A stretch of DNA of 59,068 bases, taken from NCBI GenBank assembly GCA_944380855.1, contig CALWIW010000009.1, forward strand, positions 1 through 59,068, read 5' to 3'. Source of the DNA: an uncultured Clostridia bacterium. GTDB lineage: Bacteria > Bacillota > Clostridia > Oscillospirales > Acutalibacteraceae. The first letter of the stretch is position 1. Every line of letters begins with the position of its first letter. Of the stretch, positions 16,762-24,335 are shown one piece after another. The notes under the pieces are model-generated. The model saw only the letters and a list, made by a program, of their open reading frames with translations. It did no database searches and was not told the origin of the DNA. Position numbers and translations under genes: made by a program.

Positions 16762-17334
16762 ATGTCGATAAGAACAAAAATGGCTATGGAAGCCTCGTTT
16801 AAAAAATTATTGCAGAATAAACCGCTGGACAAGATAACAATATCTGACATTACCGACGACTGCGGAATAAGCCGTATGACTTTTTACTACCATTTCAAGG
16901 ATATTTTCGATCTCATAGATTGGGTGTGTCTTAACGAAGCACATCAGGCACTGAACTGTCTAAAAACCTTTGACACATGGCAGCAGGGACTATTGGAGAT
17001 GTTTAAAACCGTACAAAAAAGCAAATCCTTTTTCCTTAATGTATATTCATGTCTTAGCCTTGAAAAAGTCCAAGGCTATCTTTACAACTTAACATTTAAA
17101 ATGCTGCTTAATGTGGTTGAGGAAAAGTCGGCAGGTCTTAATGTTACAGACGCAGATAAAAAATACGTTGCCGATTACTTTAAGTTTGTTTTTGTGGGGA
17201 TAATGCTCCAATGGATAAAAAACGGCATGAAAGAAGAGCCCGAGGAAATGGTAAGGCGAATAAGTATCACAACCGAAGGCAATGTCAGACTGTATTTGGA
17301 AAGACTTGATAAATACAATCAATCCGCTCAATGA
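16762..17334 (+). CDS. TetR/AcrR family transcriptional regulator
   Basis: A 190-residue regulator. The helix-turn-helix is at about residues 20-50 (ITISDITDDCGISRMTFYYHF), the classic TetR recognition segment. The C-terminal ligand domain resembles that of DhaS-like regulators by its general layout. It stands alone between two terminator regions with no divergent or co-directional partner close by, so its target is not evident and it may act on itself or at a distance. GGAAGTG precedes the ATG. Confidence 0.88.
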   Translation: MSIRTKMAMEASFKKLLQNKPLDKITISDITDDCGISRMTFYYHFKDIFDLIDWVCLNEAHQALNCLKTFDTWQQGLLEMFKTVQKSKSFFLNVYSCLSLEKVQGYLYNLTFKMLLNVVEEKSAGLNVTDADKKYVADYFKFVFVGIMLQWIKNGMKEEPEEMVRRISITTEGNVRLYLERLDKYNQSAQ

Positions 17335-17561
17335 ATTTTAAATTTACAATAACTGACAACTGATAATTTTTTTATCATATTACAAGAATTGTTTATTTTA
17401 ATTCCTTGTAAAAAAGGGTATAATTTTGTCGTTATATAAACTTTGTCTGAGTATACAGGATTTCGAGTTTATTTTGCCATACACAAAACCTTATTATACA
17501 TTTTCCGAAATTTTTTATACTTTCAAAGTTTGTTCTTTCAATCCTTAATAATATTTATGTG
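17335..17561. other. Intergenic region between tetR and cysK without a gene
   Basis: AT-rich. It holds an imperfect inverted repeat (17380-17411; arms TTACAAGAATT and its bulged complement) and a TATAAT at about 17418 with no good -35 box. I see no open reading frame with a ribosome site. Two hairpins follow at 17562 and 17600. Confidence 0.5.
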
Positions 17562-17589
17562 AAACAGGGAGACATAAGTCTCCCTGTTT
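17562..17589 (+). terminator. Strong hairpin, plus-strand terminator-like
   Basis: Perfect 12-bp arms (17562-17573 and 17578-17589) with a 4-nt loop and TTTT at the plus-strand end. It may end the tetR transcript or an unrecognised short RNA. Confidence 0.7.
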
Positions 17590-17599
17590 TCATTGTAGC

Positions 17600-17642
17600 A
17601 AAAACATGGCAGTCACCGCAAGTTGGTAACTGCCATGTTTTT
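17600..17642. terminator. cysK terminator (bidirectional)
   Basis: Arms of 14 bp (17600-17613 and 17629-17642), with a short inner extension ACC/GGT in the loop, flanked by A and T runs on both sides. It is 24 nt beyond the cysK stop on the minus strand. Confidence 0.88.
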
Positions 17643-17665
17643 TGAAGGTATCAGCAAATGCAGTT

Positions 17666-18598
17666 TTATTCCTCAAACATAGGAGTAGAAAGATATCTCT
17701 CACCTGTATCCGGAAGTAAAACAACAATATTTTTATCTTTATTTTCTTCTCTTTTTCCAATTTCAACAGCCGCCCACAAAGCAGCACCAGAGGAAATTCC
17801 CACAAGTATTCCCTCATTTTTTCCGAATTCTTTACCCATATTCATAGCGTCCTCATTGTCTACCGTAATAATCTCATCAAACAAAGAGGTATCAAGTATT
17901 TCAGGCACAAATCCGGCACCTATACCCTGTATTTTATGAGGTCCGGGCTTTCCTCCGGAAAGAACAGGTGAAGATTTTGGTTCTACAGCAACAATTTTAA
18001 TTTGCGGATTCTGCTCTTTGAGATATTTACCCACACCGGTTATTGTACCGCCTGTTCCTACGCCTGCAACGAAAATATCCACCTTGCCGTCTGTATCTTT
18101 CCAAATTTCCGGTCCGGTGCTAAGATAATGTGCCTGTGGATTTGACGGATTAACAAACTGTCCGGCTACAAAACTTCCCTCTATTTCTCTTGAAAGCTCC
18201 TCCGCTTTTGCAATAGCTCCTGCCATACCCTTGCTTCCTTCAGTCAAAACAAGCTTGGCACCGTAGGCTTTCATAAGCTTCCTGCGTTCAACAGACATAG
18301 TTTCCGGCATAACAATAATAATTTCATAGCCTTTTGACGCCGCAATAGCAGCAAGACCTATTCCAGTATTGCCGCTTGTAGGTTCAATAATAACCGAACC
18401 CTTTTTCAGAATTCCTTCTTTTTCGGCGTTTTCTATCATTGCTCTTGCAACTCTGTCCTTTACGCTTCCGGCAGGATTAAAATACTCAAGCTTTGCAAAA
18501 ATATTCGCTTTTGTTTTATATTTAACTTCTGTATTTACAGCTTCAATCATCGGTGTTTTTCCGATAAGCTCTGTTATTGATCTATAAATATTCATCAT
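17666..18598 (-). CDS. cysK: Cysteine synthase A (O-acetylserine sulfhydrylase)
   Basis: A 310-residue PLP enzyme that makes cysteine from O-acetylserine and sulfide. The PLP lysine is in NPAGSVKDR (about K47), the substrate loop is PTSGNTGIGLA and the phosphate-binding loop is GVGTGGTITGVG. It ends PDTGERYLS as CysK does. The start at 18598 (or the next ATG, 18595) has AAGGA just upstream and avoids overlap with the preceding gene. It lies 10 nt after an Rrf2 regulator gene; CysK can itself act as a co-regulator with such proteins (CymR in Bacillus). Confidence 0.96.
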   Translation of the reverse strand: MMNIYRSITELIGKTPMIEAVNTEVKYKTKANIFAKLEYFNPAGSVKDRVARAMIENAEKEGILKKGSVIIEPTSGNTGIGLAAIAASKGYEIIIVMPETMSVERRKLMKAYGAKLVLTEGSKGMAGAIAKAEELSREIEGSFVAGQFVNPSNPQAHYLSTGPEIWKDTDGKVDIFVAGVGTGGTITGVGKYLKEQNPQIKIVAVEPKSSPVLSGGKPGPHKIQGIGAGFVPEILDTSLFDEIITVDNEDAMNMGKEFGKNEGILVGISSGAALWAAVEIGKREENKDKNIVVLLPDTGERYLSTPMFEE

Positions 18599-18608
18599 AC
18601 TGTTCCTT

Positions 18609-19082
18609 TCACATAGTTTCATTTTTTTCTCTTTTTATAAAAATATCATCGCATTTAAAATCAATTCCCGTTAAATCTTTATCTTCAAGTATATCCTTAA
18701 GAGTTATGCTTTCAAAATAATCGTTTATCATATTGTACAGTTTTTTCCACATTGGAAGTGTTGGACAGATATCCGCTCTTTCACAGGTATTAACGTCACA
18801 TTCAAGACACGAAACAGGTGCCAGACTCCCCTCGGTAAGTTTTAATATACTTCCCACCGTATATTCTTCCGGATTTCTTGAAAGTCTATAGCCTCCGCCT
18901 TTGCCACGCAAACCGTCAACAAAGTTTGCCTTTACAAGCACGGATATAATCGCTTCTAAATATTTCACGGAAATGCCCTGACTTTCGGTAAGTTCACGCA
19001 AAGGGATATAGCAATCACTGTTCCTTACAGCAAGCTCAATCATTATTCTCAAAGCATAACGTCCCTTTGTAGATATAAACAT
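18609..19082 (-). CDS. Rrf2 family transcriptional regulator (CymR/IscR-like)
   Basis: A 157-residue Rrf2 protein. It begins MFISTKGRYALRIMIELA, and its winged helix-turn-helix includes ISVKYLEAIISVLVKA and GKGGGYRL. Four cysteines in SCLECDVNTCERADIC sit where IscR-type proteins bind an iron-sulfur cluster, although the spacing is not the exact IscR pattern. GGGAGGTGA lies before ATG 19082, making it the start over the in-frame codon at 19097. The cysK neighbour suggests control of cysteine or Fe-S metabolism, and inverted repeats in its own promoter suggest autorepression. Confidence 0.9.
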   Translation of the reverse strand: MFISTKGRYALRIMIELAVRNSDCYIPLRELTESQGISVKYLEAIISVLVKANFVDGLRGKGGGYRLSRNPEEYTVGSILKLTEGSLAPVSCLECDVNTCERADICPTLPMWKKLYNMINDYFESITLKDILEDKDLTGIDFKCDDIFIKREKNETM

Positions 19083-19103
19083 ACTGTCACCTCCCATATA
19101 CCT

Positions 19104-19132
19104 ATAATACTATAAGTTTAATAGGATTTCAA
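19104..19132 (-). promoter_or_regulatory. rrf2-cysK promoter with inverted repeats
   Basis: On the minus strand TTGAAA (19127-19132), a 17-nt spacer and TATTAT (19104-19109). CCTAT and ATAGG (19101-19105 with 19121-19125) and an inner CTAT/ATAG pair form inverted repeats across the spacer and -10 box, a likely site for the Rrf2 protein. Confidence 0.7.
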
Positions 19133-19203
19133 GACTTTTTTAGTTCCGCCGAAAAAATTTCTGTTTCTGTAAAGCAAACATTCATTTTTACGGCGGAATT
19201 CAT

Positions 19204-19857
19204 TTAAATTTGTATTATTTTTATCTTATCGGTTTCAAACTCAAGCTGTGACATTACAGCATCTTTTACAATTACTGCACCGTTGTCCCCCATATTTTGA
19301 GAAGCAACCACAACATTACAACCCTCATCTGAAATAAAGCATACTGCGTCAGCAAAACCCTTGGCTTTTAAAAGATTTTCAATATTCGACTGAGCAAGAA
19401 TAAGCTTTTCCAGCTGAGAAACAGATTCAGCCGCTTCTTCTTTTGCCTCTTCGCTGTTTTCAGCAAGGCTTAAAATTTCCTTTGCGTCCTCCATTACCTT
19501 TGACTGCGTCTGCTCACGGTCTGTTCGCACAGAAGCAAAATACCCTGACTGTTCTTTTGTAAGCTCTGTGCTTGCCGCATTATTGTCCTGTGTTCCGTCA
19601 CCGCTGCCTGTCATATCTTCTGTTGGCTCAGTTTGATTTTCTGCTTTATCACCGTCACCGAAAATGCTGTCAAAAATACCGGCTTCCTGGGTATTGTCGG
19701 TAATTTCACCGTTTACGTACTGAGCTTCACCCAATTTCTTTGAAGCGTCAACAGACAGCATATCTGTGTTTCCTGTAAATTGCCAGTTCAGATATACGGC
19801 AGCTCCCAAAGCCAAAACAAGAGACCCCAGCAATATATGTCTTTTTTGGATTTTCAT
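19204..19857 (-). CDS. spoIIIAH: Stage III sporulation protein SpoIIIAH
   Basis: A 217-residue protein with a short cytosolic start, one membrane helix (about residues 9-26) and a long extracellular part: an acidic, low-complexity linker and a C-terminal ring-building motif domain containing AVCFISDEGCNVVVAS. In sporulation it sits in the mother-cell membrane and binds forespore SpoIIQ to form the feeding channel across the two membranes. It is last in spoIIIAA-AH, 2 nt after spoIIIAG. Confidence 0.93.
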   Translation of the reverse strand: MKIQKRHILLGSLVLALGAAVYLNWQFTGNTDMLSVDASKKLGEAQYVNGEITDNTQEAGIFDSIFGDGDKAENQTEPTEDMTGSGDGTQDNNAASTELTKEQSGYFASVRTDREQTQSKVMEDAKEILSLAENSEEAKEEAAESVSQLEKLILAQSNIENLLKAKGFADAVCFISDEGCNVVVASQNMGDNGAVIVKDAVMSQLEFETDKIKIIQI

Positions 19858-19859
19858 TT

Positions 19860-20339
19860 TTATTCCTCCTGATAATCATATAATTTTGTAACGCTCACCC
19901 TTGAAGACGGGATATTAAGAGCTTTTGTAACCGCATCAAGTATTCTCTCCTTTGTAACAGGGTTGTCGCCGCCGTCGCATACAACGGCAACACCACGCAC
20001 CGTAGGCTCGATACTCTTTGTTTTTGTATCTCCGTTTGAAAGATAAACATACTCTACCGAGTTTTCCATGGTCAGCAGGATTTCACATCTTCCCACTCCC
20101 CGGATTTTTGAAACAATACTTTTCAGTTCTTTTTCAAGATTATCTCCGTAGTCCTCGGCACTGACGGAGGTTTGCATATTGTCCGAAGCACTGCCCTTTT
20201 CACCTCCGTCCCATAACGCTGAAAGAAAAATCAGAACTATCCCGGCAATTCCAATGGCTATAATAATTCTTAAGGTTTTTTCTTTAACAGGAAATTTGCC
20301 TGCAATATCAAACAACGAATTTTCTTTTGTCTTTCCCAT
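19860..20339 (-). CDS. spoIIIAG: Stage III sporulation protein SpoIIIAG
   Basis: A 159-residue protein with one membrane helix (about residues 24-42) and an extracellular ring-building domain with EILLTMENSVEYVY and GVAVVCDGGDNP. In Bacillus SpoIIIAG forms the large secretin-like ring of the feeding tube. It starts one nt after spoIIIAF ends and uses the same order as in all endospore formers. Confidence 0.93.
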   Translation of the reverse strand: MGKTKENSLFDIAGKFPVKEKTLRIIIAIGIAGIVLIFLSALWDGGEKGSASDNMQTSVSAEDYGDNLEKELKSIVSKIRGVGRCEILLTMENSVEYVYLSNGDTKTKSIEPTVRGVAVVCDGGDNPVTKERILDAVTKALNIPSSRVSVTKLYDYQEE

Positions 20340-20834
20340 TTATTCCTCTTTCCTTTCATCAACTGTTATAATGTTCGGAAAAACTTTAAAATCGTTTTTT
20401 ATAACACTGTTTATCTTTGTTTTAAACATTCTGTTTTGTTCCTGATTAATGTATATGTCTATTTCTTTAACATATATACCACCTGCACCGTCTGTTTCAA
20501 GAATTATTCTGATATCCTCTGAATCAATACCCTCTTGTTTCAAAATGTTGTCTGCATATTCACATAGCTTATCCTGTGCAGTGCGTATAACCTCTTTTTC
20601 GTACAAATCTCCATACTCTTCGGAGATCTCCTCGCTATTCGGAAAATCAACAAGCTCCTGTGAAAAATCAAAAGAGGTTTTTGTAAACGACGTCAAAATC
20701 GCCGCAAGGAAAAATATCCCTATAACTACATTCATCATCTTTCTTGTGTTTCCCAAGGGGGATATAATTCCCAAAGCACCGCAAATAACACAGCATACAC
20801 AGATAATTCCGCCTATATGATTAAAAAAACTCAT
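20340..20834 (-). CDS. spoIIIAF: Stage III sporulation protein SpoIIIAF
   Basis: A 164-residue protein with two N-terminal membrane helices (about residues 5-25 and 33-50) and a soluble ring-building-type domain towards the C-terminus. It is a component of the SpoIIIA-SpoIIQ channel. Its ATG overlaps the spoIIIAE stop by 4 nt (ATGA), so translation is coupled. Confidence 0.92.
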   Translation of the reverse strand: MSFFNHIGGIICVCCVICGALGIISPLGNTRKMMNVVIGIFFLAAILTSFTKTSFDFSQELVDFPNSEEISEEYGDLYEKEVIRTAQDKLCEYADNILKQEGIDSEDIRIILETDGAGGIYVKEIDIYINQEQNRMFKTKINSVIKNDFKVFPNIITVDERKEE

Positions 20835-22057
20835 GATGCTCCTCCTGCCACAAGAATAATTGTTGTAGAAATCACAAAAATCGTAAATACGGATAATATC
20901 AAAGCAACCATAATTCCAAGTACAGAGGAAACACCGTTTAACACGGTTACTGCCGTATGCTGTCCCAAGATTTCTCCGATAATTTTACTCAAATTTAAAG
21001 ATACGAGCCACAACATACACTGAATCAAAACAGGAAGAAAAATCACAGCAATAGAAATTATTACGAATACCCCTATTCCCGATTTTAAAAGTCCCATTCC
21101 CGATTTCACTGTTCTGTAAGCTTCCGACAAAGCTGAACCGACAACAGGCACAAAAGAAGAAACTGTAAACCTGACGGCCCTTGTAGCCACAGAATCCGCC
21201 GAAGATGTCAGCAATGTGTTAAATGTGAGTAATGCCGAAAATATCGACATAGAAAAACCTAAGACCCATTTAACAGTCTTTGAAATAGCAGCGGATAAGC
21301 CTCCCAATTTCAGCTGCGGAGATATTCCTCCCATAACGGAAATACCGAGAAATATGTTCATAAACGGCAGCACAATATGAGAAGACAAAAAGGAAATTAT
21401 GTTGCCTGCTCCAATCATAATGGAATAATAAGCAGCTCCGCTTACTGAATTACCGGAGGAAATAACTATACCTGCGAAAACAGGAAGATAGGAAAACAAA
21501 AAGCTTGTAGAAACCATCAATGCTCCTGCACAGCTTTCTATCAGTCCTGTAACCGGTATAACAATTATTGATGTTACCGCCAGCACCGACACAGTCCCCA
21601 TAACCTCGGTCATGGGAGAGCTTTTTAACCCCTCCTTAAAGCCGTCCAGTATAGCAAAAAGTATCATAACACCGCAGACAGATGCAAAAACTCCGAAGGG
21701 AGTTTTACCCTGGCCAGTAATCATTTTCATTATTTCTCCTGCCAGTTTTGAAAAATCAAGATTTAGCAATGAAGAGTAATCAGGCCCGTAAATATCAAGA
21801 CCCTTTAAAAAGCTTTTTGTATCGTCAGGGAGAGAATTAATCAATTCATCTCCCTGCTGAAAGTCTTCTATGTAATCAAGAGCATCTCCTCCGTTGGTTT
21901 CCGCCTCTTCAGTGCTTTCAGTTACCTTTTGAAAATCAGAGGCAAGCTCTTCTCCGCTTACATAAATCCCGGACCAAAGCATTAAAAGAAACAGACAGGA
22001 AAAAAAACAAAACCTTTTAAGGTACAGAATTTTTCTTTTACATTCCAAACTTAACAT
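20831..22057 (-). CDS. spoIIIAE: Stage III sporulation protein SpoIIIAE
   Basis: A 408-residue polytopic membrane protein with an N-terminal signal-like segment followed by an extracellular stretch with ELINSLPDDTKSFLKGLDIYGP, then about seven hydrophobic segments. SpoIIIAE is the large integral-membrane component, likely the permease-like base of the channel. Length fits the family. It is 27 nt after spoIIIAD. Confidence 0.94.
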   Translation of the reverse strand: MLSLECKRKILYLKRFCFFSCLFLLMLWSGIYVSGEELASDFQKVTESTEEAETNGGDALDYIEDFQQGDELINSLPDDTKSFLKGLDIYGPDYSSLLNLDFSKLAGEIMKMITGQGKTPFGVFASVCGVMILFAILDGFKEGLKSSPMTEVMGTVSVLAVTSIIVIPVTGLIESCAGALMVSTSFLFSYLPVFAGIVISSGNSVSGAAYYSIMIGAGNIISFLSSHIVLPFMNIFLGISVMGGISPQLKLGGLSAAISKTVKWVLGFSMSIFSALLTFNTLLTSSADSVATRAVRFTVSSFVPVVGSALSEAYRTVKSGMGLLKSGIGVFVIISIAVIFLPVLIQCMLWLVSLNLSKIIGEILGQHTAVTVLNGVSSVLGIMVALILSVFTIFVISTTIILVAGGAS

Positions 22058-22084
22058 AATAATCCCGACGTCCTTTAATTTAAA

Positions 22085-22477
22085 TCAACCTGCCGACAAA
22101 AGACCTAACGCAACAGTCAAAAGATCGTTAAGCATAGGCATAGCCGCAATAAGCACCATTATTTTCCCGCAAAGCAGGATATTGTTTCCCAGAGCGGTAC
22201 AGCCGGAATCCTTACAGCAGTCGGCGGCAAATTCCGCAATAAAACAAATTCCCAAGGCTTTTAAAACTACGCTTATGTATTCCGTGTTTATGGAAAAACT
22301 TTCCGCCATATCACGGATTTTATCCGTTACCTGAGTTATTTCACTTAATGCGTACAGAATGATTATTACACAGCCGCATATTTGCAGTACAAAAGCAATT
22401 TCACCGTTGTGTTTCTTTATTACAAGGGAAAGTATTGCACATATTATTGCCGCACCGCACACTCCAGCGATATTCAT
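22085..22477 (-). CDS. spoIIIAD: Stage III sporulation protein SpoIIIAD
   Basis: A 130-residue membrane protein with about four hydrophobic segments and a short loop containing MAESFSINTEYISVVLKALG, typical of SpoIIIAD. It is one of the two small integral-membrane subunits (with AC) of the channel. The gene is 2 nt after spoIIIAC. Confidence 0.93.
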   Translation of the reverse strand: MNIAGVCGAAIICAILSLVIKKHNGEIAFVLQICGCVIIILYALSEITQVTDKIRDMAESFSINTEYISVVLKALGICFIAEFAADCCKDSGCTALGNNILLCGKIMVLIAAMPMLNDLLTVALGLLSAG

Positions 22478-22479
22478 AG

Positions 22480-22674
22480 CTATAGACCAAAGACAGATTT
22501 TATTGTTTCAAACAAATTGCTAATCTGTCCTATAATCATCATTAAAGCCACTATCAGTCCTGCCAAGGTAGTTAAAAGAGCCTGTTCCTCTCTTCCGCTT
22601 CTTACTAAAAGCTGATTTAACACAGCCACAATTATTCCTATGGCTGCAATTTTAAATATCATATCTACATCCAT
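22480..22674 (-). CDS. spoIIIAC: Stage III sporulation protein SpoIIIAC
   Basis: A 64-residue protein with two membrane helices starting MDVDMIFKIAAIGI and ending LFETIKSVFGL, a near-canonical SpoIIIAC. It is among the best conserved and shortest members of the operon. Confidence 0.95.
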   Translation of the reverse strand: MDVDMIFKIAAIGIIVAVLNQLLVRSGREEQALLTTLAGLIVALMMIIGQISNLFETIKSVFGL

Positions 22675-22694
22675 AATTTTTCACTCCAAAGTTT

Positions 22695-23198
22695 TTATAA
22701 AAGCAGAAGTGCAAATGCCGCTCCCGCACAAACTCCGCAAATTCTGTAAAGGCGTCCCTTTATCTTTGCCTCCTCTTTTGCCGCCGTATAACTTTGGCGG
22801 AAAAATTCTTCATACATAGACAGATGATCAATCTGTCCTTCGGTGTCTGTAGTTCCCAAACCTTTTCCGAGACCGTACAAAAGATTAAGGTCATCAACGG
22901 TAAGACTGCACCCTGCGGCAGCCTCAGCCGACGCTTTATTCCAAGCATTACAAAAACCATCGTCAGAAAATTCTGATATGAAAGAACCAAAGTATTTTTG
23001 CACCATTGGTTGTAAGGCACTTTCATTAACCGCCGAATATATTTCCTCTCCTGTGAATCTTATTTTAGACTTTAATGTACTTATAAAAACGGTCATTTCT
23101 CCAAGGAAATTTCTCCTGCGAAAAAGTCTGCGTCCGCTTATTTCTCCAAGACAACAACAGGCGAAAAAAATAAATATTATCCCAATCCACTTAACCAT
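22695..23198 (-). CDS. spoIIIAB: Stage III sporulation protein SpoIIIAB
   Basis: A 167-residue protein with hydrophobic segments at both ends and a helical cytosolic middle, resembling the GspF/PilC fold of type II secretion systems. Typical stretches are GRRLFRRRNFLGEM near the start and GLGTTDTEGQ. It should couple the ATPase SpoIIIAA to the membrane complex. It overlaps spoIIIAA by 8 nt. Confidence 0.92.
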   Translation of the reverse strand: MVKWIGIIFIFFACCCLGEISGRRLFRRRNFLGEMTVFISTLKSKIRFTGEEIYSAVNESALQPMVQKYFGSFISEFSDDGFCNAWNKASAEAAAGCSLTVDDLNLLYGLGKGLGTTDTEGQIDHLSMYEEFFRQSYTAAKEEAKIKGRLYRICGVCAGAAFALLLL

Positions 23199-24138
23199 GG
23201 GGATATTCTCCCAACTTGATTACTTCACCTATAATTCCTGCCTCTTTACAGCTTTTCAGAAAAACCATATGGGAAAATGCTCCAGTTTCCAGCAGTTTTA
23301 TACCTTGACTTCGCTTTTTAAGCTGGGTGGGATTTTTGCAATGTACCGTTGTAATAAAAGTCACCCCTGAATTTAACCCGTGCCGCAATGAATCCACGTC
23401 CTCTTCTCCAAGCTCATCACATATTATCACCTGAGGAGACAGACATCTTACAGCTTGTTCAACTCCGTATTTTACTGGGTAACCGTCCAGCACATCACAG
23501 CAGCCCGAATCTTCCCTGGGAATTCCTCCAGACACCGAACATATTTCGCCTCTTGAATCCACAACGGTAACTCTCAATCTTTTATTAACAGAAAGTTCAT
23601 ACGCCAGATCTCTCAGCATTGTCGTTTTACCGGAGCAGGGCTCTCCGCATATTAAAATCCCTCCGCTTTCTATTAATGTTTTTATGTTTTCAGAACAACC
23701 TCTGTGTGATGACGCCACTCTTATGTTAATTCCGCTGATATTTTTAACATTAGAAATACTGTCGTTTTCCCAAACAGCAGAACCTGTTATTCCGGCACGG
23801 TGTCCTCCGTTTAGGGTTATGTATCCCCTTTTTATCTCCTGACGGTGACTGTAAACAGAGTGATTGCACAAGTTCTTAAATGTTTCGGATATATCCTCAG
23901 CCGTTACTATTACTGCACGGTTGCTGTTTATATCATCGGAGAACTCACCGTTATCAAGAAAGTAATAGTTTTCTCCCCGTATAGTAAACATTAAAGGTCG
24001 TCCGGCTCGAAGTCTTATCTCCTGTATATCTTTCTTTTTATCCCTTTTTATTGTAATAAGACGCCGTCTGAGTCTTTGAGAAACTGCACAGCAGGCGTTG
24101 TCAAAGGATTTTTCAAAATCCAAGGTCAATTTGTCCAT
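23191..24138 (-). CDS. spoIIIAA: Stage III sporulation protein SpoIIIAA (ATPase)
   Basis: A 315-residue secretion-type AAA+ ATPase that powers or assembles the mother cell to forespore channel. Walker A is GEPCSGKTTM at about residues 170-180, the Walker B region is QVIICDELGEEDV, and the arginine-rich DIQEIRLRAGRPL is the family marker near the N-terminus. AGGAGG precedes the ATG. It is the first gene of the operon behind a candidate SigmaE promoter. Confidence 0.95.
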   Translation of the reverse strand: MDKLTLDFEKSFDNACCAVSQRLRRRLITIKRDKKKDIQEIRLRAGRPLMFTIRGENYYFLDNGEFSDDINSNRAVIVTAEDISETFKNLCNHSVYSHRQEIKRGYITLNGGHRAGITGSAVWENDSISNVKNISGINIRVASSHRGCSENIKTLIESGGILICGEPCSGKTTMLRDLAYELSVNKRLRVTVVDSRGEICSVSGGIPREDSGCCDVLDGYPVKYGVEQAVRCLSPQVIICDELGEEDVDSLRHGLNSGVTFITTVHCKNPTQLKKRSQGIKLLETGAFSHMVFLKSCKEAGIIGEVIKLGEYPHG

Positions 24139-24166
24139 TTTTTCATTCCTCCTTTGTCTTTACAAA

Positions 24167-24195
24167 TACTTATGAGGCAAACAGAAAAAATATGC
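24167..24195 (-). promoter_or_regulatory. Candidate SigmaE promoter of spoIIIA
   Basis: On the minus strand GCATATT (24189-24195) matches the SigmaE -35 pattern KMATATT perfectly, and after 14 nt CATAAGTA (24167-24174) matches the -10 pattern CATACAHT at 5 of 8 positions. It begins about 30 nt before spoIIIAA, as expected for the mother-cell operon. Confidence 0.6.
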
Positions 24196-24224
24196 AAAAA
24201 TCATTGAAATAACAGAATAAGTAC

Positions 24225-24265
24225 AACACCCTTTATCACAGATAAAATCTGCAATAAAGGGTGTT
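24225..24265 (-). terminator. mgtA terminator
   Basis: Perfect 12-bp arms (24225-24236 and 24254-24265) with a 17-nt loop, 70 nt beyond the mgtA stop and ahead of the spoIIIA promoter. Confidence 0.75.
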
Positions 24266-24335
24266 TATGATATCCGTTTATAACGTATTCTATTTTTATT
24301 AATTTATAAAAGGGTTAAAATATCATTCAGCAGAC

